From positions 26,785 to 90,784 of the forward strand of contig JAEEMP010000038.1 of NCBI GenBank assembly GCA_016283275.1: a stretch of 64,000 nt of DNA, written 5' to 3'. How positions within the stretch are numbered: position 1 is the first letter of the stretch; each line of letters begins with the position of its first letter. The notes below the pieces were generated by a model. That model was not told the DNA's origin, searched no databases, and saw only the letters and a list, made by a program, of their open reading frames with translations. Shown in pieces: positions 35,797-45,317 of the stretch. Origin of the DNA: Lachnospiraceae bacterium (GTDB taxonomy: Bacteria > Bacillota > Clostridia > Lachnospirales > Lachnospiraceae). The position numbers and the translations under genes are program-made.

Positions 35797-37515
35797 ATGG
35801 GAAAACTAAAATCATTATGGGATGACAGGAACAATCAGTATAAATATTTTAAATGGCTGATGTACTATTCAAAGCCTTATTTTTGGCGCATCGTACTTAT
35901 GATGAGTTTCTCAATGATAGGTACGGTGTTTTCACTTTGGATGGTAACCATATCCAAAAACATCATCGATCGAGCAACGGAATCGAACGGTACGGTGGGT
36001 GTCTTTGATAAGGGCGGATTTGGATATCTTATAATCCTGTATGTCAGCCTTATGCTTATCATGCAGGTTGTTAATATAGTTGCTTCCCTGTTAAGCCAGA
36101 TAATTGTTGAGAAATTTTCATTCGGTATACGTAAACAGGTATATGAGAAGATCATCAATTCCACTTGGCTTGATATCACAAAGTATCACACCGGGGATCT
36201 GATGACCAGACTTACCAGTGATGCGGGAGCCATTGCCGACGGTATTGTAGGAACCATTCCGGGGATCATTCAGTTGATGATAGAACTTGTTATGGTCTTT
36301 TTTACTTTGTTTTATTATTCTCCGATGCTTGCAATACTTGCATTGTGTATCGCTCCTGTAGCCGGGATCACATCCTGGTTTCTGGGACGTAAGATGAAGC
36401 GCCTTCAGGTTAAGGTTCAGGAATCCGAAGCCGCATATCGTTCTTTTATACAGGAAAGTCTTGCAAATGTTTTAATTGTTAAGTCTTTTGCCAATGAAGG
36501 TTATTCGGCTGACAGACTTACAAAGCTCAGAGAGAACAGATTTTATTGGATATTTAAAAGAGCAAAACTGTCGCTTGCCAGCGGAACGGTTCTGGGTCTT
36601 GGTTTTCAGATCGGTTATATTTCCGCATTTGCTTACGGAGCATATCAGATTTCCAGAAAACTTATTACTTACGGTACAATGTCGGTATTCTTAACATTGG
36701 TAAACCGTGTGCAGTCGCCTATAATAGGTCTTGCAAAGCAGATCCCGCACATAGCTTCCATACTTGCGTCCGCAGGACGTGTCATGGAACTTCAGTCTAT
36801 TCCTTTGGAAGAAAAACTGCCTGAAAATATCAATTCCGATGAAATAGGTATCAAGATCGACAATCTTACTTTCGGTTATACCGACGAGACGGTCTTCGAA
36901 GATGTATCGCTTGATATCAAACCCGGCGAATTTGTGGCAATAATAGGTGAGTCCGGTATAGGAAAGACCACTTTGGTGCGTATCATAATGTCATTTATGA
37001 ACGGACTTAAGGGAAATGTAGCGTTTTATAACGGAAACGGAGATGTAGAGCGTGCAAATGCTTCCACAAGAGAATTTATAGCATATGTGCCGCAGGGTAA
37101 TACGCTGTTTTCCGGTACCCTTCGAGAGAATATTAGAATGGGTAATCTTAATGCGACCGAAGAAGAGATGTGGGATGCATTAAAACTTGCCGCAGGCTAT
37201 GATTTTGTAAAAGATCTTCCCGACGGCCTTGATACGGTGATCGGCGAGCGCGGACACAGATTATCCGAGGGACAGGCTCAGCGTATAGCCATAGCAAGGG
37301 CTTTTGTAAGAAAGTCTCCGTTCCTTATTCTTGATGAGGCGACTTCCGCTCTTGATATGAAGACAGAACAGGAAGTAATAGAGGGGTTGCGTAATTTAAA
37401 TCCGAGACCGACATGTCTTATCATTACGCACCGTAAGAGCATCCTCAAGTACTGTAACCGTGAGATAGTAATTGAAGGAAAGCGCGCCGCAGAACAATTG
37501 GGTGAATTTATTTAA
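35797..37515 (+). CDS. Lasso peptide ABC exporter (fused membrane and ATPase domains)
   Basis: A 572-residue half-transporter working as a dimer. The N-terminal membrane domain has six segments over residues 20-320. The ATPase domain has Walker A GESGIGKTT at 385-393, a variant signature LSEGQ at about 489-493, Walker B FLILDEATS at about 509-517 and the H-loop His in IITHRKS. No peptidase domain is present, which fits leader removal by the separate B2 protein. It follows the PqqD-like gene without a gap, so export and likely self-protection are linked to it. Confidence 0.9.
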   Translation: MGKLKSLWDDRNNQYKYFKWLMYYSKPYFWRIVLMMSFSMIGTVFSLWMVTISKNIIDRATESNGTVGVFDKGGFGYLIILYVSLMLIMQVVNIVASLLSQIIVEKFSFGIRKQVYEKIINSTWLDITKYHTGDLMTRLTSDAGAIADGIVGTIPGIIQLMIELVMVFFTLFYYSPMLAILALCIAPVAGITSWFLGRKMKRLQVKVQESEAAYRSFIQESLANVLIVKSFANEGYSADRLTKLRENRFYWIFKRAKLSLASGTVLGLGFQIGYISAFAYGAYQISRKLITYGTMSVFLTLVNRVQSPIIGLAKQIPHIASILASAGRVMELQSIPLEEKLPENINSDEIGIKIDNLTFGYTDETVFEDVSLDIKPGEFVAIIGESGIGKTTLVRIIMSFMNGLKGNVAFYNGNGDVERANASTREFIAYVPQGNTLFSGTLRENIRMGNLNATEEEMWDALKLAAGYDFVKDLPDGLDTVIGERGHRLSEGQAQRIAIARAFVRKSPFLILDEATSALDMKTEQEVIEGLRNLNPRPTCLIITHRKSILKYCNREIVIEGKRAAEQLGEFI

Positions 37516-37539
37516 AAGCTTTAAAGGATATATTCAGGG

Positions 37540-38163
37540 ATGAGTGATATAACATTTTCTTTGGATAAGTTATGGGATCATTTCATAAGGGTGCTTCCGA
37601 CTTACACCGATTCGCATTATAACGACATTATGGTCTATGCGGGCGGCATCGCAAGTCTTTTAATAATGCTTTTATTTAAAGATCGGATCAAGAAGTTTAA
37701 CAGAAATATGGTTCAGTATAAGTTTTCATATAACCTTTCGGAGCGTAAGCCGGTTATATTAAAACCCATAATGATATACAGATGGTGTAATTTACTTATT
37801 GCTTTGTTTGCATCGCTTTTAAGTTTATTCTGGTTTACATTCGTCGCCTGCCTTTCCGAAAGGATAAGCTCACATTCGGAATGGTTCATAATTGCGCCGC
37901 TTGTGCCGATAGCTATATATACGGTTTTTGAAATGTGGAAAAGCGGGATTCTTGGTTTTGTGATCTCGATGATAGTTATGTTTCTTATTGAGCGATACAA
38001 TTATTCGTACTGTATCAGATTTGCAAGCCATCATAAGGCTTGTTACGCGGTAAGATTGGTAATGAAGGTATTCGGTGTTATGGGGATAGTTTTTCAGATC
38101 CTGCCTTCTTATAAGGATGTTTTAAACCTTATAAAAGAGAAAAGATCCGGAAAAGAACACTGA
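37540..38163 (+). CDS. Polytopic membrane protein, unknown function
   Basis: A 207-residue protein with four to five membrane segments (about residues 25-45, 78-105, 118-138, 140-156 and 168-190) and a basic C-terminus. It lies 24 bases after the lasso exporter and 12 bases before the beta-helix lipoprotein, so it is in the same operon as both. I do not recognise the family. It could belong to the RiPP system, for example as an immunity factor, or to the EPS system. Confidence 0.75.
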   Translation: MSDITFSLDKLWDHFIRVLPTYTDSHYNDIMVYAGGIASLLIMLLFKDRIKKFNRNMVQYKFSYNLSERKPVILKPIMIYRWCNLLIALFASLLSLFWFTFVACLSERISSHSEWFIIAPLVPIAIYTVFEMWKSGILGFVISMIVMFLIERYNYSYCIRFASHHKACYAVRLVMKVFGVMGIVFQILPSYKDVLNLIKEKRSGKEH

Positions 38164-38175
38164 GGAGAATTTTAT

Positions 38176-40560
38176 TTGAAAAAGATCAACGGTTTTCATA
38201 ATCTGAAGTTACTTTTTGTCGCAGCTATGATCATATCTGCGATTCTTTGCGGTTCGGCTTGTTCGTTGTATCCGAATAAGGCTGATCCCAAAGATCGATA
38301 TGAGCAGGAGCAGTATCCAAAAAGCGATAACACATCAGATACGCCTTCGGCATCGAGTGCTTCATCATCGCACTCCGGAGCATCAGCCGATACACCTGCG
38401 CCTTCGAGCACGACTTCGCCGGATAAAACTGCATCTTCGGGCACGACATCGCCGGATAAACCTGCGTCTTCGATCACAACTTCGGCAGATACACCGGCAT
38501 CGTCAGGTGCAACATCGACCGGGACGTCGTCATCACCTGAAACGCCTGCTCCGACCTCAACTTCTTCGCCGGATGGAAATGAACCGGCAATAGCTGCGGC
38601 GGGCATAGATCCCGCACAGCCGGATCCGGATAAATCGTATGAGGACGTCTATTATCTGACATTTGCCGATTTTTCCGCATGGGAATCGGGAGATTTTGAA
38701 GAAACCACAGGTAATAAAATTGATAATACCAGGAGGTTGCGTTTGTCGGAAACTCTGGAGATACCATATGATGAATGTGATGTATCCATGGGCTCGTCCG
38801 ATTATGTTGTAAGCGTGTTCCAATATGACAGGAACAATGCTTTCATAGGTTTTGATGACCTTAAAAGCGGTGATAAGCTTATCAGAAAACCCGGAAGTGT
38901 ATATTTCAGATTATGCCTTTACCGGACCTATTCGGAAAAACAGCTTTCTCCAGGACAGTGGCGAAAGATCTTTAATGATGTAAAATTAGTCATCAGCCGC
39001 GGAGATCTGGAGACGATCCTCAATGCCGATAAGGGAAATCTTATTATCGCACCGAACGCCGATCCTGTTTCGGGAAGCGTAATAAGAGACTACATTCTTG
39101 CCGGCAAGGATGACGAAGCCGCATCGGCATTGTGGGACAATTATGTTTTAAGTGGCAGATACAGCCTTGAGAAAGAAAAACTTCCAGCCGATCGTCTTAC
39201 ACTGTATTTTTCCGAAAACGGAGATGATGATAACAGCGGATTGAGTTCGGATTATCCCAAGAAGAGTTTTTACAAATATTCGGGTGTATCCAATATTAAC
39301 CTTTTACTTAAATGCGGTGATACTTTCTATATGCCGGAAACTTTTATGCCCGGAAGCAATGTAATGATCGCGGCATACGGAGAAGGTGAAAGGCCCGTAC
39401 TTGATTACTATTCGGATCTTGATTGTGTTTTTACCGAATCTTCGGGTAAAGAAAATGTTTGGGAAGCCGATCTTAAGCCGCTTTCAATCTACGACGGAGC
39501 AGCCGTTTCAAAGGATAATTGCAATATAGGGCAACTTTTGATAAACGGTGAAATAAATTGGAATCGTTTTGTATGGTCTTCCAAAGAAGATTTCGATATA
39601 GAAAAAATTGAAGAAGACAGTTGGGCGGTTGACTGGCTCCAAAGTAAATTGTATATATATTCAGAAACGGATCCGTCCGGTCTTTCGATAAAATACTCGT
39701 CTGCTTCGCATGGTATCTTGTTGAACAACGCCGATAATATTGTGATCAAAGGGATAGAGATGATCGGCGTCGGACGACACGGCATTGATATGTCTAATGC
39801 AGATAATATAACGATAGAAGCATGTTACCTTCATAACATCGGCGGTTCGGTCCTCAGACAGGCAGGAATACGATACGGTAATGCTATACAGTTATGGGAA
39901 AGCGGAGAAAATATTTCTGTTAAATACAACTATGCAAGCTGGGTGTTTGACACGTGCTTTACAAACCAGGGTCAGGATGATAATGCATATGAGAAAAATG
40001 TAAGTTTTGAATATAATATAGGCTGTCACAGTTTCTGGGGAATTGAGACCTGGGGAGAATGGGGCAACAATGCCTTTTCGGATATTTCATATAACGATAA
40101 TATAATATTCGACAATATAGATATAACGAATCCGCACTTTTCAATGTATGCAAAGGCAGGCGGATGGCTTTTAGAAAACAGACCATATCATTCTTATCGC
40201 GGCGGATATCAGTTCCACCAGATGTCGGCACTCAATGTAAGCCTTCCGGATTCTGGCGCACTTACGGTTAAGGATAATATATTCTGGAATACAAATCGTT
40301 TTATCTTCTATCTTACAAGTGAGATAGACGAGAATATTTCGAAGATAAGCGGTAACCTTTTCTTTGCTGAAACGGATCATGAACATGCTGCTGTTTTCAG
40401 ATATAACAAGGATGGTACCAATAAGAATTATACGGAATCGCTTTTCGGATTCGCGGGGTATGATAATCTGGAAAGTATCCATTTTATTGAAGAGAATTAT
40501 CAGGCAACTGATGAAATGTCATTGTTTGCCGAAAAACTTGACAGAATATCGGGATATTAA
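38176..40560 (+). CDS. Lipoprotein with accessory domain and right-handed beta-helix domain
   Basis: A 794-residue lipoprotein. The signal peptide ends in a lipobox (CGSAC). Residues about 50-140 form a Ser/Thr/Pro/Ala-rich linker with an 11-residue repeat (PDKTASSGTTS-like). Residues about 155-275 match the outside domain of the membrane-anchored protein at 18779, and residues about 315-794 match the beta-helix lipoprotein at 16957. It is therefore a single-gene version of those two neighbours. It may bind or modify the polysaccharide at the cell surface; no catalytic residues could be assigned. TTG is the start codon, with TGAGGAG about nine bases upstream. Confidence 0.83.
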   Translation: MKKINGFHNLKLLFVAAMIISAILCGSACSLYPNKADPKDRYEQEQYPKSDNTSDTPSASSASSSHSGASADTPAPSSTTSPDKTASSGTTSPDKPASSITTSADTPASSGATSTGTSSSPETPAPTSTSSPDGNEPAIAAAGIDPAQPDPDKSYEDVYYLTFADFSAWESGDFEETTGNKIDNTRRLRLSETLEIPYDECDVSMGSSDYVVSVFQYDRNNAFIGFDDLKSGDKLIRKPGSVYFRLCLYRTYSEKQLSPGQWRKIFNDVKLVISRGDLETILNADKGNLIIAPNADPVSGSVIRDYILAGKDDEAASALWDNYVLSGRYSLEKEKLPADRLTLYFSENGDDDNSGLSSDYPKKSFYKYSGVSNINLLLKCGDTFYMPETFMPGSNVMIAAYGEGERPVLDYYSDLDCVFTESSGKENVWEADLKPLSIYDGAAVSKDNCNIGQLLINGEINWNRFVWSSKEDFDIEKIEEDSWAVDWLQSKLYIYSETDPSGLSIKYSSASHGILLNNADNIVIKGIEMIGVGRHGIDMSNADNITIEACYLHNIGGSVLRQAGIRYGNAIQLWESGENISVKYNYASWVFDTCFTNQGQDDNAYEKNVSFEYNIGCHSFWGIETWGEWGNNAFSDISYNDNIIFDNIDITNPHFSMYAKAGGWLLENRPYHSYRGGYQFHQMSALNVSLPDSGALTVKDNIFWNTNRFIFYLTSEIDENISKISGNLFFAETDHEHAAVFRYNKDGTNKNYTESLFGFAGYDNLESIHFIEENYQATDEMSLFAEKLDRISGY
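38413..38511 (+). repeat. Three 33-bp tandem repeats in the lipoprotein linker
   Basis: Three in-frame 33-base units (starts at 38413, 38446 and 38479) encode variants of TSPDKTASSGT. They form the centre of a longer low-complexity linker that probably spans the cell wall. Confidence 0.75.
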
Positions 40561-40635
40561 GTTGTCTTAGCTGCACATGACCGGTATTTAACTGTGGGGA
40601 TCATTAAGGTCGGGGGTTAAGAAAGGTTTATATAA

Positions 40636-42159
40636 ATGGGTAGAACTGAAAAAAGTATTAAAAATATCATATTCGGATTTGCGGCACAGATTGTAACGGT
40701 CATTATAGGTTTCTTTTCCAAAACACTCATTCTTGATACTTTGGGAATTGAGTATGTATCTTTGAACGGATTGTTTCATGAAGTTGTAGCTGTTCTTTCA
40801 CTTGCGGAACTGGGAATGGGCAGTGTCATTGTCTATAATCTTTATAAGCCGCTCGCGGAAAACAATCAGGAGAAAGTTTCACAGATAATGACCTTTTATA
40901 AAAGGGCTTATCATATAATTGCGGCAGTGATCATGTCGGCGGGAGTTTTGGTAAGTATATTCATCCCGCTCATTGTGCACGATCTGTCTTTCTCAACTGG
41001 ATATGAAAGGCTTGTATTTATACTTGTTGCTGCAGGTACTGCTTCAAGTTATCTTTTTTCTTATAAGATCACGATCGTGAATGCAGACCAGAAAGAATAT
41101 ATTTATTCGTTCTGGTCGACGATCTTCAGCGTGTTTTCTTTCCTCGTAAAGGTTGCGGTTCTTTATTATTTCAAGAATTTTGTTATTTATCTGTGTGTAT
41201 GTATAGGATTAAACCTGATCGTCAATTATTCGATCACAAAGAGGGTGGAAAAGCATTATCCTTACCTCCATACAGCACAGTTGCCCAAAGAAGACAAAAA
41301 TACGATATTTGATAACATAAAGAATATTGTCATAAAACAGATATCGGGCAAGATCACGAGTTCGACCGATAATATGATCATTTCTGCTATGGTCAGTACG
41401 ATCATGGTCGGAAAGTATTCTTTTTATGCAACCATTACCGGTATGATAATGGCCTTTACCGAAAAAATAGAAAGCGGAGTGAAATCGGGTCTTGGCAATC
41501 TTTTTGCAACAGGAAGTACAGAAGATTGCGAGCGCACTATATACAGGCTTACGTGGCTTCATAACTGTCTGGCCCTTTTCTTCTGCACATGCTTTTTTAT
41601 AAGCTGTCAATCGTTTATCACAGCATGGGTCGGTGCGGAAAATTTACTTGAGCTGAATGTAGTCACGATCGTGGCGGTAAATCTCTTCTGTTATATAGTC
41701 TGCAAGCCCATATATGCCGCAATGAGCGTCTCGGGCTTTTTTGTTGAAGGCAGGAATATCTCGATAATAGCTTCGGTAGCAAATCTTATAGTTTCTGTGA
41801 TCTTTGCGTATTATACCGGGATATTCGGTGTTTTTTTGGGTACGTTCGTTACATACTTTTTGCAGATAGTGTTTAAGATCCATGTCGTATACAAAAAGAA
41901 GTTTAAGAAGCCCGAGCTAGGCTATCATCTTTACATGCTTAAGGATGCGGTGCTGTTTGGCATATTGGCGTTTGTCGGGAATTACATTGGCAATTATATT
42001 GACACATCCATGCCGGTCGTAGACTTTCTGATAAAGGGATTAATCGGTGCGGTACTTTCACTGGGAACGATCTTGATCGTTTATCACAAATCTCCGTATT
42101 ATGTGTATTTTAAGGATCTGGCCTTTGGGTTGATAAGGAAAAAGTCAAGGAAGGGATGA
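40636..42159 (+). CDS. Polysaccharide flippase (Wzx-like, MATE/MOP superfamily)
   Basis: A 507-residue membrane protein with about 12-14 membrane segments that would move lipid-linked EPS units across the membrane. The N-terminal KNIIFGFAAQIVTVIIGFFS and the later SLAELGMGSVIVYNLYKPLA region are typical of Wzx-like proteins of Firmicutes. It is the only flippase candidate in the cluster and matches the Wzy- and Wzz-like genes. The ribosome site is AAGAAAGG. Confidence 0.9.
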   Translation: MGRTEKSIKNIIFGFAAQIVTVIIGFFSKTLILDTLGIEYVSLNGLFHEVVAVLSLAELGMGSVIVYNLYKPLAENNQEKVSQIMTFYKRAYHIIAAVIMSAGVLVSIFIPLIVHDLSFSTGYERLVFILVAAGTASSYLFSYKITIVNADQKEYIYSFWSTIFSVFSFLVKVAVLYYFKNFVIYLCVCIGLNLIVNYSITKRVEKHYPYLHTAQLPKEDKNTIFDNIKNIVIKQISGKITSSTDNMIISAMVSTIMVGKYSFYATITGMIMAFTEKIESGVKSGLGNLFATGSTEDCERTIYRLTWLHNCLALFFCTCFFISCQSFITAWVGAENLLELNVVTIVAVNLFCYIVCKPIYAAMSVSGFFVEGRNISIIASVANLIVSVIFAYYTGIFGVFLGTFVTYFLQIVFKIHVVYKKKFKKPELGYHLYMLKDAVLFGILAFVGNYIGNYIDTSMPVVDFLIKGLIGAVLSLGTILIVYHKSPYYVYFKDLAFGLIRKKSRKG

Positions 42160-42166
42160 CATTTTT

Positions 42167-43165
42167 ATGGACGAGATAATGGTTAGCGTTGACTGTCTTG
42201 TGTATAAGCATGAAAAGTATTTAAGAAAATGCTTAGACAGCTTGGTGAATCAGAAGACAGATTTCAAATATGAGATACTTGTGCATGATGACGCGTCGCC
42301 GGATGGTTCTCCGAATATAATAAAAGAATATGAAGAAAAGTATCCGGATCTTATCGTGCCTATATATCAGACCGAAAACCAGTTTTCAAAGATAGAGATC
42401 GATATGTGCTGGGCATTTCAGTTTCCGCGTGCAAGAGGTAAATATATAGCTTTTTGCGAAGGTGACGATTACTGGACAGATGAATATAAATTGCAGAAGC
42501 AATTTGATGCAATGGAGGCTCATCCCGAGTGTTCTTTCTGTACGCACCGGGTAGCTGTCGTGTCGGAAGATGATAAAGAGACAGATCAGTCTTTTCCTGA
42601 GAAGCCTCTGGACTCGGGGGTATACGATGAGCGTGGTTTTCTGGATATGGTTGCGATAAAGCATTCATTTCAGACAAGTTCATATTTTATAAGAGCTGAT
42701 ATCCTTAAAAAATGGCTTAAGGAAGGTAGCAGTATCCCCAAGTTTGTGTTAACCATGCCGGTCGGGGACAAGGCACTTCTCTGGCTGGGTGCGGCAAGCG
42801 GAAAACTGTATTATCTGAATGATACAATGTCCCATTACAGGACGGCATCTGTCGGAAGCTGGTCTGCAACCACCGAGAAGGATCGGGAATATGGGGTTGA
42901 TTACCGCAAAAAGATAATCAAGGCATCGGAAGAATTTAATGAATTTACCGATTATCGTTTTGATGACATCATGAAAGATCAGATTGTACAGCGTGAGCTG
43001 ACGATAGAACTTATTCAAAGAAATTACAAAAAAATGCTGTCGTCAAAATATAAAAAGTATTTCAGGCAATATCCGCTCAAACTCAGACTTAAGTGTATCA
43101 TAGGTGCTTTTTGCCCATGGGTTGTCAGATTGTCGGATAGGTCCGGAAAGAGTACGGAGGAATAG
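42167..43165 (+). CDS. GT2 family glycosyltransferase
   Basis: A 332-residue GT-A enzyme: VSVDCLVYKHEKYLRKCLDS, ILVHDDASPDGSPNI, then ARGKYIAFCEGDDYWTD with the acidic metal-binding residues, and WLGAASGKLYYLNDTMSHYR. It is of the SpsA-like group common in capsule clusters. It lies seven bases after the flippase gene. Confidence 0.92.
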   Translation: MDEIMVSVDCLVYKHEKYLRKCLDSLVNQKTDFKYEILVHDDASPDGSPNIIKEYEEKYPDLIVPIYQTENQFSKIEIDMCWAFQFPRARGKYIAFCEGDDYWTDEYKLQKQFDAMEAHPECSFCTHRVAVVSEDDKETDQSFPEKPLDSGVYDERGFLDMVAIKHSFQTSSYFIRADILKKWLKEGSSIPKFVLTMPVGDKALLWLGAASGKLYYLNDTMSHYRTASVGSWSATTEKDREYGVDYRKKIIKASEEFNEFTDYRFDDIMKDQIVQRELTIELIQRNYKKMLSSKYKKYFRQYPLKLRLKCIIGAFCPWVVRLSDRSGKSTEE

Positions 43166-43168
43166 AAA

Positions 43169-44176
43169 ATGAATGTTTTGCTTACGTCTGTCGGACGAAG
43201 AGCCTATATGGTCAAATATTTTAAAGAACTCATCAAGCCGGAGGGTGAAGTCCATGTATGTAATTCGGATGACATGACGGTGGCCTTTCAATATGCCGAT
43301 AAGGCTGTTGTATCACCGCTTATTTATTCGGATGATTATATTCCGTTTTTGGTCGATTATTGCAAGAACAATCATATAAATATATTGATCTCGCTTTTTG
43401 ATATCGATCTGTATATCCTTGCAAAGAATAAAAGCAGATTTGAAGATGTCGGCACAACCGTTATCGTATCCGAACCCGAACTGATAGAAAAGTGCAATGA
43501 TAAATGGGGGACATACCTGTTCCTTAAAGATAACGCATTCAATGTTCCCAAAACATATCTTTCGCTTGAATCGGTGATGAAAGCATTAAAGAGCGGAGAG
43601 ATAAAGTATCCGGTCATTGTTAAGCCGAGATTTGGGTGCGGTTCTATCGCTCTCTCCGTTGCAGATGATGAGAAAGATCTTTTGTATCTGTATGAAAAGG
43701 ATACCAAAGCGGTAAGCAGGACTTATTTAAAATATGAATCTGCTTCGGTTGATGAAAAGATCATTTTTCAGGAGATGCTTGACGGGCAGGAATACGGCGT
43801 TGATATTATGAACGATCTTAGCGGCAATGTTCAGAATGCCGTAGTTAAAAAGAAAATTGCAATGCGCGCCGGAGAAACGGATATAGCCCAGACAGTTGAC
43901 GAGCCTTCCATATATAAAGAAGCGTTAAGGTTAGGAAGCATTACTCACCATATAGGCAATATGGATTGCGATTTCTTCCTGGTGGATGGTGTACCTTATG
44001 TGCTTGAACTCAATGCACGCTTTGGAGGAGGTTATCCGTTCAGCCATGTGGCGGGTTGTAATATGCCAAAGGCGATCGTGCAATGGTATAACGGTGAAAC
44101 ACCTGACAGATCGTTGTTTGAGGCAAAAACTGGAGTACTTACATTTAAAGAATTGGAAATGACTTGCAGAAAATAG
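43169..44176 (+). CDS. ATP-grasp enzyme (carbamoyl-phosphate-synthase-like)
   Basis: A 335-residue ATP-grasp ligase. The N-terminal LLTSVGRRAYMVKYFKE is the usual start of the sugar-cluster ATP-grasp group. The nucleotide-binding strand VIVKPRFGCGS (near residues 149-159) and metal-binding ELNARFGGGYPFSH (near residue 275) are intact. Such enzymes join a carboxylate to an amine or thiol. Placed directly before a sugar aminotransferase, it might attach an amino acid to an amino sugar; this is inference. Confidence 0.85.
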   Translation: MNVLLTSVGRRAYMVKYFKELIKPEGEVHVCNSDDMTVAFQYADKAVVSPLIYSDDYIPFLVDYCKNNHINILISLFDIDLYILAKNKSRFEDVGTTVIVSEPELIEKCNDKWGTYLFLKDNAFNVPKTYLSLESVMKALKSGEIKYPVIVKPRFGCGSIALSVADDEKDLLYLYEKDTKAVSRTYLKYESASVDEKIIFQEMLDGQEYGVDIMNDLSGNVQNAVVKKKIAMRAGETDIAQTVDEPSIYKEALRLGSITHHIGNMDCDFFLVDGVPYVLELNARFGGGYPFSHVAGCNMPKAIVQWYNGETPDRSLFEAKTGVLTFKELEMTCRK

Positions 44177-44186
44177 GAGCACGGAA

Positions 44187-45299
44187 ATGGAGAATAAAAT
44201 ACTTGTAACACGATCGTCAATGCCTCCTTACGAGGAGTATATCGAAGAAATAAAGGATATGTGGGATTCTCATTGGATCACAAATATGGGAGTCAAGCAT
44301 ATTGAATTTCAGGAAGCGCTTAAGAAATATCTGATGGTCGAGAATATAGATCTTCTTACAAACGGTCATATGGCGCTTGAATTGTCCATGCAGGCTCTTA
44401 ACCTGCAGGGTGAGGTAATTACCACACCGTTTACTTTTGCCTCGACCACTCATGCGATAGTAAGAAATGGTCTTAAACCTGTTTTCTGTGATATCGATCC
44501 GACCGATTTTACGATCGATGTCAGTAAAATAGAAAAACTTATTACAGACAGGACCTGTGCGATCGCACCGGTGCATGTATACGGAAATATATGCAATATT
44601 GAGGAAATAGACCGTCTGGCTCGTAAATATGACCTTAAAGTAATATATGACGCCGCACATACTTTCGGTGTTCAATATAAGGGAAAAGGAATAGGAGAAT
44701 TCGGTGACGTAAGCTGCTTCAGTTTTCATGCTACGAAGGTGTTTAACAGTATTGAAGGCGGAGCTGTATGCTTTAGGGATGTACACTTCGGTGAAAAGAT
44801 ATATGATCTTAAAAACTTCGGTATACACGATGCCGAAAGCGTTCAGGCAGTCGGCGCGAATGCCAAGATGAATGAGTTCTGTGCGGCAATGGGTATATGC
44901 AATTTAAGGCATGTCGATGAAGAGATTGCGAAGAGAAAGATCGTGGTTGAAAGATATAAGAGTTATCTTGAAGGTATAAACGGCCTTCAGCTAAGCCCCG
45001 TTCAGGATGATGTTAAGTCGAATTATGCTTATTTCCCCGTAGTATTTGACGAGAAGGTATTCGGAGCCTCCAGAAACGAGGTATTTGCCGCATTGGCTGA
45101 GCATGGTATAGGTGCCAGAAAGTATTTCTATCCGCTTACCAACAGTTTTGAATGTTTCCACGGTGAATATGACATTAATGAGACTCCCGTTGCACTCAAG
45201 ATCAGCAAGAGAGTGCTTACGTTGCCTTTGTATGCCGATATTTCTTTGGAAGATGTTGACAAGATATGCGATATCGTGCTTAAATGCAGAAAACAATAG
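44187..45299 (+). CDS. DegT/DnrJ/EryC1-type sugar aminotransferase
   Basis: A 370-residue PLP enzyme that aminates a nucleotide-linked keto-sugar. It has VITTPFTFASTTHAIVRNGL, the Asp and His of VIYDAAHTFG, and the PLP lysine Lys184 in SFHATKVFNSIEGGAV. All key residues are present. It lies 11 bases after the ATP-grasp gene. No dehydratase or epimerase for making the keto-sugar is in the window, so the precursor sugar must come from genes elsewhere. The product would be a 3- or 4-amino-6-deoxy sugar. Confidence 0.92.
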   Translation: MENKILVTRSSMPPYEEYIEEIKDMWDSHWITNMGVKHIEFQEALKKYLMVENIDLLTNGHMALELSMQALNLQGEVITTPFTFASTTHAIVRNGLKPVFCDIDPTDFTIDVSKIEKLITDRTCAIAPVHVYGNICNIEEIDRLARKYDLKVIYDAAHTFGVQYKGKGIGEFGDVSCFSFHATKVFNSIEGGAVCFRDVHFGEKIYDLKNFGIHDAESVQAVGANAKMNEFCAAMGICNLRHVDEEIAKRKIVVERYKSYLEGINGLQLSPVQDDVKSNYAYFPVVFDEKVFGASRNEVFAALAEHGIGARKYFYPLTNSFECFHGEYDINETPVALKISKRVLTLPLYADISLEDVDKICDIVLKCRKQ

Positions 45300-45317
45300 G
45301 GACCGGAGAAAAGTTAC

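Noticed and set aside
28204..37515. A lanthipeptide, sactipeptide or thiopeptide system
   Set aside because: No LanM/LanB/LanC, radical SAM or YcaO gene was seen; the enzymes present are those of lasso systems.
38413..38511. A CRISPR-like repeat array
   Set aside because: The repeats are directly adjacent, in frame and code for a Ser/Thr/Pro linker; there are no spacers.
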